A stretch of 64,000 nucleotides of DNA. Source: Roseateles koreensis (GTDB lineage Bacteria > Pseudomonadota > Gammaproteobacteria > Burkholderiales > Burkholderiaceae_C). The stretch is from assembly GCF_028595305.1 (NCBI RefSeq), contig NZ_JAQQXS010000007.1, forward strand, positions 186,001-250,000, given 5' to 3'. The position numbers and the translations under genes are program-made. Below are positions 32,282 to 40,731 of this stretch, piece after piece (positions within the stretch are counted from its first letter, which is position 1; every line of letters starts with the position of its first letter). Under the pieces are notes generated by a model, which searched no databases, was not told the DNA's origin, and saw only the letters and a program-made list of their open reading frames with translations.

Positions 32282-32309
32282 CGCCGGGGTGCTTGAAACG
32301 CAAAGTTGC

Positions 32310-33029
32310 ATGAATTTTCGTCAAGGGCGCGCCTGGTTTTGGTGTGCTGCGGCTGCCCTGGCGGGGCATGGCTTGGTCTTGCTTGCCTTGGCGTGCCCTG
32401 CGCCTGCTTGGGTGCCGGCGTTCTCCCGCGATAGTGCGGGTGAGCCTGCAAGCACCGCCGGGCATCGATCCGACAAGGCGGTGCGCATTCGATGGAATGC
32501 TGAGTCAGACTGGCGTTTGGCTCGGCCGATCGTCGAGGTGACGACTGAAGTGCCCGAAGCAGCCTCAGCGCCTATCACCATGCCCGCGGACGCACCGTTG
32601 CCTGAGCGCCTACGCGGCGACCCGACACTTGGCGATGCACCCGCCCCGGTGCAGGCACTGGCGCTCATCGGCTCGGCGTCAAAGACCCCGGCGGATGGCA
32701 GTGAATGGGATGGTTATGTCCCGAGGCCCAAGCTCACACAGCCGCCGGTGATGCGGGAATCCCCCATGCTGCCCTGGCCAGATGGCTGGACGGCGGACGG
32801 GCATTACCGCGAAATTCTGGCCCTGTATATCGATGAGAAAGGGGTGGTTCAACGCGTGCGGGTGGAGGGGGAAGGCCTGCCGCCGGCGTTTCAGGACCTC
32901 GCCAGAAAAACCTTTATGGGTGTTCAGTTTGTGCCTGGGCAGTTGACGGGGCGCGATGTCAAGTCGTTGATTCGCGTTGAAGTAAATTTTGATGAAGATC
33001 CTCACGCCAAAGCCAAGGGGCTTCGTTGA
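32310..33029 (+). CDS. TonB C-terminal-like single-pass protein, function unknown
   Basis: A 239-residue protein with one N-terminal membrane segment (roughly residues 12-32, WCAAAALAGHGLVLLALA). After an Ala/Pro-rich middle the C-terminal 90 residues resemble the TonB/TolA C-terminal fold, with EILALYIDEKGVVQRVRVEG and a final RKTFMGVQFVPGQLTGRDVKS. There is no clear Pro-Lys periplasmic spanner and no exbB or exbD beside it, so it is probably not a classical energy transducer. It starts 28 bases after pilY1, hence perhaps cotranscribed with the minor pilins. ATG 32310 is chosen; GTG 32289 is possible and neither has a good ribosome-binding site. Confidence 0.6.
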   Translation: MNFRQGRAWFWCAAAALAGHGLVLLALACPAPAWVPAFSRDSAGEPASTAGHRSDKAVRIRWNAESDWRLARPIVEVTTEVPEAASAPITMPADAPLPERLRGDPTLGDAPAPVQALALIGSASKTPADGSEWDGYVPRPKLTQPPVMRESPMLPWPDGWTADGHYREILALYIDEKGVVQRVRVEGEGLPPAFQDLARKTFMGVQFVPGQLTGRDVKSLIRVEVNFDEDPHAKAKGLR

Positions 33030-33109
33030 GCGGCCCCAACGTGGGTTCGGGGATTCCCCTATGATGTCACCTTTGCCAATCGGGCGTTGAGCCCATCCGT
33101 CCAAGGCTC

Positions 33110-33946
33110 ATGGCGCCCCAATCAAGCTCACAATCTCCTCTCGCTACTCCTATGATCGAACTGCGCGATGTCAGCTGCGGTTATGGGGATCGGGTGATTC
33201 TGGAGTCCGTCAACCTGAGCCTGCCACGCGGCAAGGTGCTTGCCTTGATTGGCACATCCGGCGGAGGCAAGACCACTGTGCTTCGCCTTCTGGGGCGGCA
33301 GATCCGGCCGCTCAAGGGGCAGGTTTTGTTCGACGGGCAAGACCTCGCGCCCCTCCAGTTGGACCAGCTCTATGCCGTGCGTCGCCGCATGGGCATGTTG
33401 TTTCAGTTTGGCGCCTTGTTCACCGATCTTTCGGTGTTCGAGAATGTTGCCTTCCCGTTGCGTGAACATACAACGCTGCCCGAGTCGATGATTCGTGACT
33501 TGGTGCTGATGAAGCTCAACGCCGTGGGCCTGCGTGGCGCACGCGACTTGATGCCCGCCGAGGTTTCGGGCGGCATGGCTCGCCGTGTGGCCCTGGCCCG
33601 GGCCATCGCCCTGGACCCCGATCTCGTGCTGTATGACGAGCCTTTTGCGGGCTTGGACCCAATTTCTCTGGGTGTTGCTGCCCGTTTGATTCGTGATTTG
33701 AATGACGCTTTGGGGCTGACCAGTGTCATCGTTTCGCATGACATCCATGAAACCTTCGCGATTGCCGACGAAGTGGTAATGATTGCCAATGGTCGGGTGG
33801 TGGCGCAGGGCACGCCGGATGAGTTGCGCCACAGCGAAGATCCCTTGGTGCAGCAATTCGTGGGTGCTCACGCCGATGGGCCGGTGCGCTTTCATCAACC
33901 CGCGGTGCCGGTGGCACAAGACTTTGGCCTGGGGGCAGCGGCATGA
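33110..33946 (+). CDS. mlaF: Mla phospholipid transporter ATP-binding protein MlaF
   Basis: ATPase of the MlaFEDB complex that moves phospholipids between the inner membrane and periplasmic MlaC to keep outer-membrane lipid asymmetry. Walker A GTSGGGKTT, signature VSGGMARRVALARA, Walker B LVLYDEPFAGLD and the switch histidine (VSHD) are present. The VSGGM signature and the C-terminal extension after QQFVGA are MlaF-like. At 278 residues it is slightly long at the N-terminus; an internal ATG at 33152 is the alternative start. It overlaps mlaE in ATGA. Confidence 0.94.
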   Translation: MAPQSSSQSPLATPMIELRDVSCGYGDRVILESVNLSLPRGKVLALIGTSGGGKTTVLRLLGRQIRPLKGQVLFDGQDLAPLQLDQLYAVRRRMGMLFQFGALFTDLSVFENVAFPLREHTTLPESMIRDLVLMKLNAVGLRGARDLMPAEVSGGMARRVALARAIALDPDLVLYDEPFAGLDPISLGVAARLIRDLNDALGLTSVIVSHDIHETFAIADEVVMIANGRVVAQGTPDELRHSEDPLVQQFVGAHADGPVRFHQPAVPVAQDFGLGAAA

Positions 33947-34734
33947 GCGGCGCGTTGAGCGGATTTCTGGCGTCCGTGGGGCGGGCGACCCGATCCCATC
34001 TGGCCGCTGTTGGCGCGGGCACGCGACTGCTGATGCAGTTGTTGATGCGCACGCCGCAAGCCTTGCAGCGATTTGGGCTGGTGCGTGAGCAGGTTTACTT
34101 TCTGGGCAACCGGTCCTTGTCCATTATTGGTGTCTCGGGCTTGTTCGTCGGTTTTGTGCTGGCCTTGCAGGGCTACTACACCTTGCAGCGGTACGGCTCG
34201 GCGGAGGCCGTGGGTTTGTTGGTGGCGCTGAGTTTGGTGCGTGAGTTGGGGCCGGTGGTGTCAGCGCTGCTGTTCGCCGGGCGGGCAGGCACTTCGTTGA
34301 CCGCAGAAATCGGTTTGATGAAGGCTGGCGAGCAACTCACCGCGATGGAGATGATGGCGGTCGACCCGCTCACCCGGGTGCTGGCGCCGCGGTTCTGGGG
34401 CGGCTTCATTGCCATGCCTTTGTTGGCGGCCTTGTTCTCGGCCGTTGGCGTGGTCGGCGGGTGGTTGGTAGCGGTGGTGTTGATTGGCATCGACCCCGGC
34501 GCGTTTTGGTCGCAGATGCAAGGCGGCGTTGAGGTTTTTGCCGACGTGGGCAACGGGGTCGTTAAGAGCCTGGTGTTTGGCGTGACCGTCACCTTTGTGG
34601 CATTGCTGCAGGGCTACACCTGCCAACCCACACCTGAAGGCGTGGCGCAGGCCACCACACGGACGGTGGTGGTTTCTTCGCTGGCGGTGTTGGCACTTGA
34701 TTTCGTGCTGACAGCCATGATGTTTTCGATCTGA
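33943..34734 (+). CDS. mlaE: Mla phospholipid transporter permease MlaE
   Basis: Inner-membrane permease of the Mla system, 263 residues. Family motifs include VREQVYFLGNRSL, LVGFVLALQGY-like and LVRELGPVVSALLFAGRAG, followed by EIGLMKAGEQLTAMEMMAVDP, the conserved MlaE core. About five hydrophobic segments are visible. It is coupled to mlaF by a 4-base overlap and precedes mlaD by 33 bases. Confidence 0.94.
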   Translation: MSGALSGFLASVGRATRSHLAAVGAGTRLLMQLLMRTPQALQRFGLVREQVYFLGNRSLSIIGVSGLFVGFVLALQGYYTLQRYGSAEAVGLLVALSLVRELGPVVSALLFAGRAGTSLTAEIGLMKAGEQLTAMEMMAVDPLTRVLAPRFWGGFIAMPLLAALFSAVGVVGGWLVAVVLIGIDPGAFWSQMQGGVEVFADVGNGVVKSLVFGVTVTFVALLQGYTCQPTPEGVAQATTRTVVVSSLAVLALDFVLTAMMFSI

Positions 34735-34767
34735 TTTTGCAGAACACACAAGTTTTTGGAGCACGGC

Positions 34768-35253
34768 ATGCAAGCCTCTCGACATGACGCAAGCGTAGGT
34801 TTTTTTGTGGTGCTGGGCGCCGCGGCCTTGCTGTTTTTGGCCTTGAAGGCCGGCAATCTGCTGAGCCTGAATTTCGATGAAACCTATCAAGTGACGGCCA
34901 AGTTCGACAATATCGGCGGGCTCAAGGCGCATGCGGCGGTCAAGAGTGCTGGCGTGGTTGTGGGCCGCGTGGAGTCCATCGTTTTTGACGACAAGACCTT
35001 TCAGGCCAAGGTCATCATCAATTTGCAAAAGAAGATGGCCTTCCCCAAAGACAGCTCGGCCAAGATTCTCACCGCCGGTTTGCTGGGCGAGCAGTACATT
35101 GGGCTGGAGGCTGGTGCTGAAGAAAAGAATCTCGGCGCGGGCGACAACATCAGCCAGACCCAGTCCGCTGTGGTGCTGGAAAACCTGATTGGCCAATTTC
35201 TCTACAACAAGGCGGCGGACAGCGCCCCTGCGTCTTCGGGATCCAAGCCATGA
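34768..35253 (+). CDS. mlaD: Mla MCE-domain protein MlaD
   Basis: The MCE-domain subunit forms the hexameric ring on the periplasmic face of MlaFEDB and hands lipids to MlaC. The 161-residue protein has one N-terminal membrane segment (VGFFVVLGAAALLFLALKAG), the MCE domain (VTAKFDNIGGLKAHAAVKSAG, GRVESIVFD) and a C-terminal helix with the LLGEQYIGLE motif. ATG 34768 has GGAG 7 bases upstream; a TTG at 34756 is less likely. It overlaps mlaA by 4 bases. Confidence 0.94.
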   Translation: MQASRHDASVGFFVVLGAAALLFLALKAGNLLSLNFDETYQVTAKFDNIGGLKAHAAVKSAGVVVGRVESIVFDDKTFQAKVIINLQKKMAFPKDSSAKILTAGLLGEQYIGLEAGAEEKNLGAGDNISQTQSAVVLENLIGQFLYNKAADSAPASSGSKP

Positions 35254-36005
35254 GCGAGCACAGATCGTGGCGTCGTCTGGCGGTGTTGCTGATGGCGCTG
35301 ATGCTCAGCGCTTGCGCCAGCTTGCGCGGCCCGGGCGCCCAGGGGCAAAAACTCGACCCTTGGGAGTCCTGGAATCGCAAGGTTTTCAGCTTCAATGACG
35401 CGTTGGACGAGCATGTGCTGGTGCCCGTGGCTACCGCGTACAGCGAGTTGGTGCCGGCGCAGATTCGCCTGTCCATCGACAACTTTTTCGGCAACGTCAA
35501 CGATGCCTGGTCCACGGTGAACCTGCTGTTGCAAGGCCGTTTCAAGTCGGGCGTTGAGCAGGGCATGCGTTTTGCCGTCAACACCACCCTGGGGTTTGGG
35601 GGCTTGCTCGATATCTCCACCGAGGTGGGACTCGAAAAGAAGAGTGAAGACCTGGGCAAGACGTTTGGCCGCTGGGGGTTTGGCACCGGGGCTTACATTG
35701 TGTGGCCGCTGTTCGGCCCTTCATCGGTGCGCGACACCTTGGCCATCCCTTGGGATTGGGCTGCCTCGCCCTCCATGCTGTTCGAAGACGGCAGTGCCAA
35801 AGTGGCCATTTACAGCTTGCAGACCATCAATGCGCGCGCCAACTTCTTGCGCGCCAGCCAAATGCTTGAAGGCATTGCGCTGGACAAATACACCTTCTAC
35901 CGCGACGCTTATCTGCAGCGTCGGGGCAGTTTTTCGGACGATGACGAGTTCGAAGTGCTGACGCCTGAAAAGCCGGTCAGCGAAAATCCCCAGGCTGGGC
36001 CGTAA
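35250..36005 (+). CDS. mlaA: Outer-membrane lipoprotein MlaA (VacJ)
   Basis: MlaA removes mislocalised phospholipids from the outer leaflet and passes them to MlaC. The lipobox LSAC places the acylated cysteine at residue 22. The VacJ core is evident: DPWESWNRKVFSFNDALDE, FFGNVNDAWSTVNLLLQG, FAVNTTLGFGGLLD, and LGKTFGRWGFGTGAYIVWP with LFGPSSVRD. At 251 residues the length is normal. Placement of mlaA inside the mla operon, rather than elsewhere as in E. coli, is common in betaproteobacteria. Confidence 0.95.
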   Translation: MSEHRSWRRLAVLLMALMLSACASLRGPGAQGQKLDPWESWNRKVFSFNDALDEHVLVPVATAYSELVPAQIRLSIDNFFGNVNDAWSTVNLLLQGRFKSGVEQGMRFAVNTTLGFGGLLDISTEVGLEKKSEDLGKTFGRWGFGTGAYIVWPLFGPSSVRDTLAIPWDWAASPSMLFEDGSAKVAIYSLQTINARANFLRASQMLEGIALDKYTFYRDAYLQRRGSFSDDDEFEVLTPEKPVSENPQAGP

Positions 36006-36092
36006 AACTTTGTAGCCGTGGTGCACCAAAGAGTGCCCGCGGCGTTCAAGAACGTGGCTCCCTGAACCCCTGTAAGAAAGAATAATCACACC

Positions 36093-36755
36093 ATGATTGC
36101 AAGCAAGCGTCTGTTTTTGATCTGCGGTTTCCTGTCGGCGGGCGTGATGGCTGCCTTGAGCTTGCCCGCGCATGCGGCGGATGCCTCGGCGCCGGATTTG
36201 CTGATTCGCCAGCTGTCCCTGGAAACACTTGAAGCCGTGAAGTCGGACAAAGCCATTCAAGGCGGCGATGTCCAGCGGATCATTACGCTGGTGGACACCA
36301 AGGTCATGCCTCATGTGAACTTCCAACGCATGACCTCGTCAGCCGTGGGCCGCTTCTGGCGACAGGCCACGCCCGAGCAGCAAAAGCGCCTGCAAGAAGA
36401 GTTCAAGACCCTGCTGGTGCGGACCTATGCAGGCGCCTTGACGCAGGTGAAGGATCAGAGCATCGCCCTCAAGCCGCTGCGCGCCAGCCCGACCGATACC
36501 GAGGTGGTTGTGAAGACGGAAATCCGTGGCAAGGGTGATCCGATCCAGCTGGATTACCGCCTTGAAAACAATGCCGGCGTCTGGAAGATCTATGACGTTA
36601 ACGTGTTGGGCATTTGGCTGGCGGACCAGTATCGCAACAGTTTTGCCCAGGAAATTGGTGCCAACGGCATTGATGGTCTGATCAAGACCCTGGTCGAAAA
36701 AAACCAGAAGGCCAGCGGCGCAAACACTGCCAACGCCTCGGGTGCCAAGGCCTGA
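36093..36755 (+). CDS. mlaC: Periplasmic phospholipid carrier MlaC
   Basis: Soluble shuttle between MlaA and MlaFEDB. A signal peptide ends AHA at residue 28. The Tol-Tol-Ttg2D core follows with VDTKVMPHVNFQRMTSSAVG, FWRQATPEQQKRLQEEFK and VLGIWLADQYRNSFAQEI. The protein is 220 residues with an Ala-rich tail. It follows mlaA after 87 bases, and its stop overlaps the mlaB start by one base (TGATG). Confidence 0.95.
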   Translation: MIASKRLFLICGFLSAGVMAALSLPAHAADASAPDLLIRQLSLETLEAVKSDKAIQGGDVQRIITLVDTKVMPHVNFQRMTSSAVGRFWRQATPEQQKRLQEEFKTLLVRTYAGALTQVKDQSIALKPLRASPTDTEVVVKTEIRGKGDPIQLDYRLENNAGVWKIYDVNVLGIWLADQYRNSFAQEIGANGIDGLIKTLVEKNQKASGANTANASGAKA

Positions 36756-37081
36756 TGTCTGAGCAAAGCATGCTCAAATTGCCGGCCACCGTGCGCCTGC
36801 ATGATGTGCCGGCCCTGTGGCAGAGCTGGCAGGCCATTCTGCAAGTTGAAGCGCACCAGCTGTGCAATGCGGCCTCGGTGCAGCTCAAGATCAGCGCCGC
36901 TGAATTGCAAGACTTTGATTCCGCCGTGCTCACCCTGCTGCTGAGCGCCTCCCGCTTGTGTCGCCAAGAAGGCGTGCAGATGCAGGTCTGCCATGTTCCC
37001 CTTCAACTGCGCGAGTTGGCCAGGGTGTACGGCGTGGCAGAAATTTTGTGGCCTGAGTTGGTCGAGGCCCGCGCAGACTGA
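36755..37081 (+). CDS. mlaB: STAS-domain protein MlaB
   Basis: Small cytoplasmic STAS protein that binds MlaF and is needed for stable transporter activity. The 108-residue sequence shows the STAS pattern VQLKISAAELQDFDSAVLTLLL, with the helix containing the conserved DSA. It ends the mla operon and is coupled to mlaC by the TGATG overlap. Sequence conservation in this family is low, so the operon position contributes to the call. Confidence 0.9.
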   Translation: MSEQSMLKLPATVRLHDVPALWQSWQAILQVEAHQLCNAASVQLKISAAELQDFDSAVLTLLLSASRLCRQEGVQMQVCHVPLQLRELARVYGVAEILWPELVEARAD

Positions 37082-37144
37082 TTTCCGGTGAAGGCATACG
37101 CTGCCGCAGTGCTTGCCTTCGCGCCGCGGCCTCGTCCGCCTTGA

Positions 37145-38011
37145 TCAGCTGGCGTAGCGTTTGCTGCGCAGATTGCGCTTGATTTCCTGCAGCATGGGGC
37201 GCAGGGTTTGGCCCAAGCGCAAGGCCACGCCGGTGGTGAGAATGTCCACCGCAACAAGGTGCAGCAGGCGTGACACCATGGGGCTGTAGCGGTCGTAATC
37301 TTCGGGGTGGTCTACTGCCAGCAGAATTTGCCCCTGGCTTTGGGCCAAGGCCGCCAACGGTGAACCGCTGGCCGTGATGAAGATAAGCGTGGCGCCCTTT
37401 TTGCGGGCGATGTCGGCCACGTCCAGCATGTCGCGGCTGCGGCCTGAGTTGCTGATCAACACCGCGCAGTCACCCGCTTGCAGCATGGTTGCACTCATCA
37501 ATTGCACGTGCCCGTCGCTGCACGCTGCGGTGTTGACGCCGAGCCTGAAGAATTTGTGCTGCGCGTCTTGCGCCACGATGCCGGAATTGCCCACGCCGTA
37601 AAACTCGATCCGCCGCCCGTTCACCGCCGATTCGGAGAGCGCGTTGACGGCGCGCTCAAAGGCGTGGCTGGCTGCGTCGTTGCGGTAGTGCAGCAGTGCG
37701 GCGACGGCGTTGTCCACCACCTTGACGATCAAGTCGGCCGGCTTTTCGTCTTCATCCACCGCCCGGTGCACGAAGGGCACGCCTTCATTGACGCTACCTG
37801 CGAGCTTGCGTTTGAAATCAGCCAGCCCGTCGTAGCCCACGCTGCGGCAAAAGCGCACCACGGTCGGTTTGCTGACATGGGCGCGGTCGGCCAGTTCACT
37901 CACCGGCAGATTCGTGAAGGCGCGGGCGTCGTTCAGCAGCAACTTGGCCACCCGCTGTTCGGCGGGCGGCAGGGCGGGCAAAGCCGCCTTGACGCGTTCG
38001 AGAATGCTCAT
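37145..38011 (-). CDS. hexR: RpiR-family transcriptional regulator HexR
   Basis: HexR represses genes of glucose metabolism (zwf, the Entner-Doudoroff genes and others) and is released by 2-keto-3-deoxy-6-phosphogluconate. The 288-residue protein has an N-terminal helix-turn-helix (ELADRAHVSKPTVVRFCRSVGYDGLADFK) and a C-terminal sugar-isomerase (SIS) domain with EFYGVGNSGIVAQDAQHKF and LISNSGRSRDMLDVA. AGGGGG lies just upstream of ATG 38011. It is downstream of zwf on the same strand, 61 bases apart, which supports HexR over other RpiR members. Confidence 0.92.
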   Translation of the reverse strand: MSILERVKAALPALPPAEQRVAKLLLNDARAFTNLPVSELADRAHVSKPTVVRFCRSVGYDGLADFKRKLAGSVNEGVPFVHRAVDEDEKPADLIVKVVDNAVAALLHYRNDAASHAFERAVNALSESAVNGRRIEFYGVGNSGIVAQDAQHKFFRLGVNTAACSDGHVQLMSATMLQAGDCAVLISNSGRSRDMLDVADIARKKGATLIFITASGSPLAALAQSQGQILLAVDHPEDYDRYSPMVSRLLHLVAVDILTTGVALRLGQTLRPMLQEIKRNLRSKRYAS

Positions 38012-38072
38012 TTCAGCCCCCTGCGGACGGTGGTTTTAGCGCCGGTATGCTGCAAGTGAACGGTGATGGTGC

Positions 38073-39518
38073 TCACTCTTCTTCGCCCCAGGCGAAGCCG
38101 TCACGCGCCACCAAAGCGCTCGAAGCTGCCGGCCCCCATGAGCCCGCGCTGTAAGGTCGTGGGCCGCTGTTGTCGGCCTTCCAGGCGTCCAGAATGGGCT
38201 CGACCCAGCGCCAGGCCTGCTCCTGCTCGTCGCTGCGCACGAACAGGTTCAGGCGGCCCGCGATGGCGTCCAGCAGCAACCGCTCGTAGGCGCCGACGCG
38301 GTTGGCGGCAAAGGCCTTGTCAAAGTCCAGGTCCAGGGAGACGGGTGCCAGGGCTTCGCCATGCGCGCCCCCTTTGGCGGCAAGCAATTGCAGTTCCAGG
38401 CCGTCCTCAGGCTGCAGCTTGATCACCAGCCGATTGGCTTGGTTGGTGCCTTGGAAAATCGGGTGCGGCACCTGCCGGAAGTTGATGACGATCTGCGCAT
38501 CGCGCTCCGCCAAACGCTTGCCGGTGCGCAGGTAGAAGGGCACGCCGGCCCAGCGCCAGTTTTGCACCTCGGTACGCAGCGCGACAAAAGTCTCGCACGG
38601 GCTGTCCGAGGGAACTTTGGCTTCGTCCAGATAGCCCACCACCGGCTGGCCATCAGCAGTGCCGGCGCGGTACTGGCCGCGCACCACATCGCGCGCCACG
38701 CTCTCGGCCGTGAAGGGCTTGAGCGAGCGCAGCACCTTGAGCTTTTCGTCGCGGATGGCGTCAGCGTCGTTGGTCGATGGCGGCTCCATGGCAATCATGG
38801 TCAACAATTGCAAGGCATGGTTTTGAATCATGTCTCGCAGGGCGCCGGTCTCGTTGTAGAAGGGCCCGCGGGTGCCAACGCCCAGGCGCTCGGCCAGGGT
38901 AATCTGGATGTTGGCAATGCTCTCTCGACGCCACAGCGGTTCGAAAAAGGCATTGCCAAAGCGCAGCGCCATCAAGTTTTGAACCGACGGCTTGCCCAGG
39001 TAGTGGTCAATGCGGTAGGCCTGTTCTTCCTTGAAGACCGAGCGCACGACACGGTTGATCTGTTGCGCGCTCGCCAGGTCATGGCCCAGGGGTTTCTCGA
39101 GCACCACGCGCACCCGGTCGTGGTTCAGGCCGGCGGCGCCCAGTTGCTCGCACACCTGCGTAAACAGGTGCGGGCTGGTCGCCAGGTAGAACACCACGGT
39201 GTCGGCTTGGCGCTCGTCCAGCCAGTCTTTCAGGCGTTGGTAGTGCTCGGGCTGCGACAAGTCCATGCGACGGTAATGCAGCAGGGCGGCGAATTTCTCG
39301 AACTCTTCGTCATTGGGTCGTTTGGAACCGTCGACTTCTTGAAACCGCTCTTTCAGCCACTCGCGGTAACGCTCGTCCGGCATGTCGTCACGCGCCACCG
39401 CCAGAATCCGCCCGCCGGCCGGCAGCTTGCCGTGACGGAAGGCCTGAAACAGGGCCGGCATCAGCTTTCTCCAGGTGAGATCGCCGGTGCCGCCAAAAAA
39501 TACGAGGTCGAATGACAT
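38073..39518 (-). CDS. zwf: Glucose-6-phosphate 1-dehydrogenase Zwf
   Basis: Oxidises glucose 6-phosphate to 6-phosphogluconolactone with NADP, the entry to the pentose phosphate and Entner-Doudoroff routes. The 481-residue protein begins FDLVFFGGTGDLTWRKLMPAL, the Rossmann motif, and contains the substrate-binding RIDHYLGKPSVQNLM and the catalytic histidine region. ATG 39518 matches the family start; a TTG 60 bases upstream keeps the frame open but has no signal. It likely forms an operon with hexR and is divergent from tal-pgi. Confidence 0.96.
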   Translation of the reverse strand: MSFDLVFFGGTGDLTWRKLMPALFQAFRHGKLPAGGRILAVARDDMPDERYREWLKERFQEVDGSKRPNDEEFEKFAALLHYRRMDLSQPEHYQRLKDWLDERQADTVVFYLATSPHLFTQVCEQLGAAGLNHDRVRVVLEKPLGHDLASAQQINRVVRSVFKEEQAYRIDHYLGKPSVQNLMALRFGNAFFEPLWRRESIANIQITLAERLGVGTRGPFYNETGALRDMIQNHALQLLTMIAMEPPSTNDADAIRDEKLKVLRSLKPFTAESVARDVVRGQYRAGTADGQPVVGYLDEAKVPSDSPCETFVALRTEVQNWRWAGVPFYLRTGKRLAERDAQIVINFRQVPHPIFQGTNQANRLVIKLQPEDGLELQLLAAKGGAHGEALAPVSLDLDFDKAFAANRVGAYERLLLDAIAGRLNLFVRSDEQEQAWRWVEPILDAWKADNSGPRPYSAGSWGPAASSALVARDGFAWGEEE

Positions 39519-39582
39519 AACGCGTTGAAGCCTTGAGAGAAGGGCGCTCGCTTCACCCGGAGGTGGCACGGCGGACAAAGAA

Positions 39583-39597
39583 TTGTTGATGTAACAA
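39583..39597. promoter_or_regulatory. Candidate HexR operator between zwf and tal
   Basis: TTGTT and AACAA flank a 5-base centre (GATGT), giving an imperfect palindrome just downstream of the candidate zwf -10 box. HexR sites described in other proteobacteria are TTGT/ACAA-ended palindromes with a slightly longer centre, so the match is suggestive only. Confidence 0.4.
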
Positions 39598-39610
39598 AGT
39601 TTCTGGAATT

Positions 39611-39639
39611 ATGATGCCGGAGTTTCGTGATTCGGTCAA
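39611..39639 (-). promoter_or_regulatory. Candidate zwf promoter
   Basis: On the minus strand TTGACC (39634-39639) and CATCAT (39611-39616) are separated by exactly 17 bases. The start of transcription would lie about 85 bases before the zwf start codon, with the palindrome at about the initiation region. Confidence 0.45.
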
Positions 39640-39781
39640 TGCGGCTTGCCCTTTTGACAGGTTTCATGGGGGTTTTGTCGCGGCTTAGTCTGTAACCGAA
39701 CCTCAGGCGCTTCCACCCAGGCCAGCCTGGAAGTGGTGAAACGGTTCTAATACGGGATTGCCCTCACACACTGCAATAGCC

Positions 39782-40726
39782 ATGAATCAACTCGACCAAC
39801 TCAAGTCTTTCACCACCGTGGTTGCCGACACCGGCAATTTTCTGCAACTGGCGCAGTTCGCGCCGCGCGACGCCACGACCAACCCGTCCTTGATCTTGAA
39901 GGCGGTGCAGTCGCCTGACTATGCCCCTTTGCTGAAGGACACCGTGGCCGCCCACAAGGGCAAGCCGCTGGATGAAATTGTGGATGCCGTGCTGGTGCGC
40001 TTCGGCCTCGAAATTCTCAAGGTGGTGCCGGGCCGGGTGTCGACCGAAGTGGACGCACGGCTGAGCTTTGATGCTGCCGCCACCGTGGCGCGGGCCCGCC
40101 GCGTCATGGCGCTGTATGAAGCGGCCGGCATTGGCCGCGACCGCGTGTTGATCAAGATCGCCTCCACCTGGGAAGGCATTCAGGCAGCGGCCGAGCTGGA
40201 GCGCGAGGGCATTCACTGCAACCTCACATTGCTGTTCTCCTTCTGCCAGGCGGTGGCCTGCGGCGATGCTGGTATCCGCTTGATCTCGCCGTTTGTTGGC
40301 CGTATCTACGACTGGTACAAGAAGAGTGCTGGCGCGGCCTGGAACGAAGTGGCCAGCAGCGGCGCCAACGACCCTGGTGTGAAGTCGGTGGCGCAGATTT
40401 TCAATTACTACAAAAAGCACGGCATCAACACCGAGGTGATGGGCGCCAGTTTCCGTAATGTGGGCCAAATCCAGGCGCTGGCGGGTTGCGATTTGTTGAC
40501 CATCAGCCCCGATTTGCTCTCGCAGTTGCAGGCGCTCGACGCGCCGCTGCCTTGCGCTCTGGACGCTGCGGCAGCCCGTGCCGCGGATGTGCCCAAGGTT
40601 TCTTTCGATGAAGCGGGCTTCCGCTTCGCCCTCAACCAGGATGCCATGGCCACCGAGAAGTTGGCCGAAGGCATTCGCCTCTTCGCCGTCGACTCGGCCA
40701 AGCTGGATCAGATGATTGTGAGTTGA
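39782..40726 (+). CDS. tal: Transaldolase
   Basis: Transfers dihydroxyacetone units between sedoheptulose 7-phosphate and glyceraldehyde 3-phosphate in the pentose phosphate pathway. The 314-residue protein carries the first signature [12 protein letters not shown] and the Schiff-base lysine region [16 protein letters not shown], and later [10 protein letters not shown]. It belongs to the classical TalA/TalB group by length. ATG 39782 is used; a TTG at 39758 is in frame but poor. The gene is followed by pgi after 5 bases, and the pair is divergent from zwf-hexR. Confidence 0.95.
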   Translation: MNQLDQLKSFTTVVADTGNFLQLAQFAPRDATTNPSLILKAVQSPDYAPLLKDTVAAHKGKPLDEIVDAVLVRFGLEILKVVPGRVSTEVDARLSFDAAATVARARRVMALYEAAGIGRDRVLIKIASTWEGIQAAAELEREGIHCNLTLLFSFCQAVACGDAGIRLISPFVGRIYDWYKKSAGAAWNEVASSGANDPGVKSVAQIFNYYKKHGINTEVMGASFRNVGQIQALAGCDLLTISPDLLSQLQALDAPLPCALDAAAARAADVPKVSFDEAGFRFALNQDAMATEKLAEGIRLFAVDSAKLDQMIVS

Positions 40727-40731
40727 ACGTT

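Noticed and set aside
38361-39515. Plus-strand open frame of 384 codons opposite zwf
   Set aside because: Antisense shadow without motifs; zwf active-site motifs are clear.
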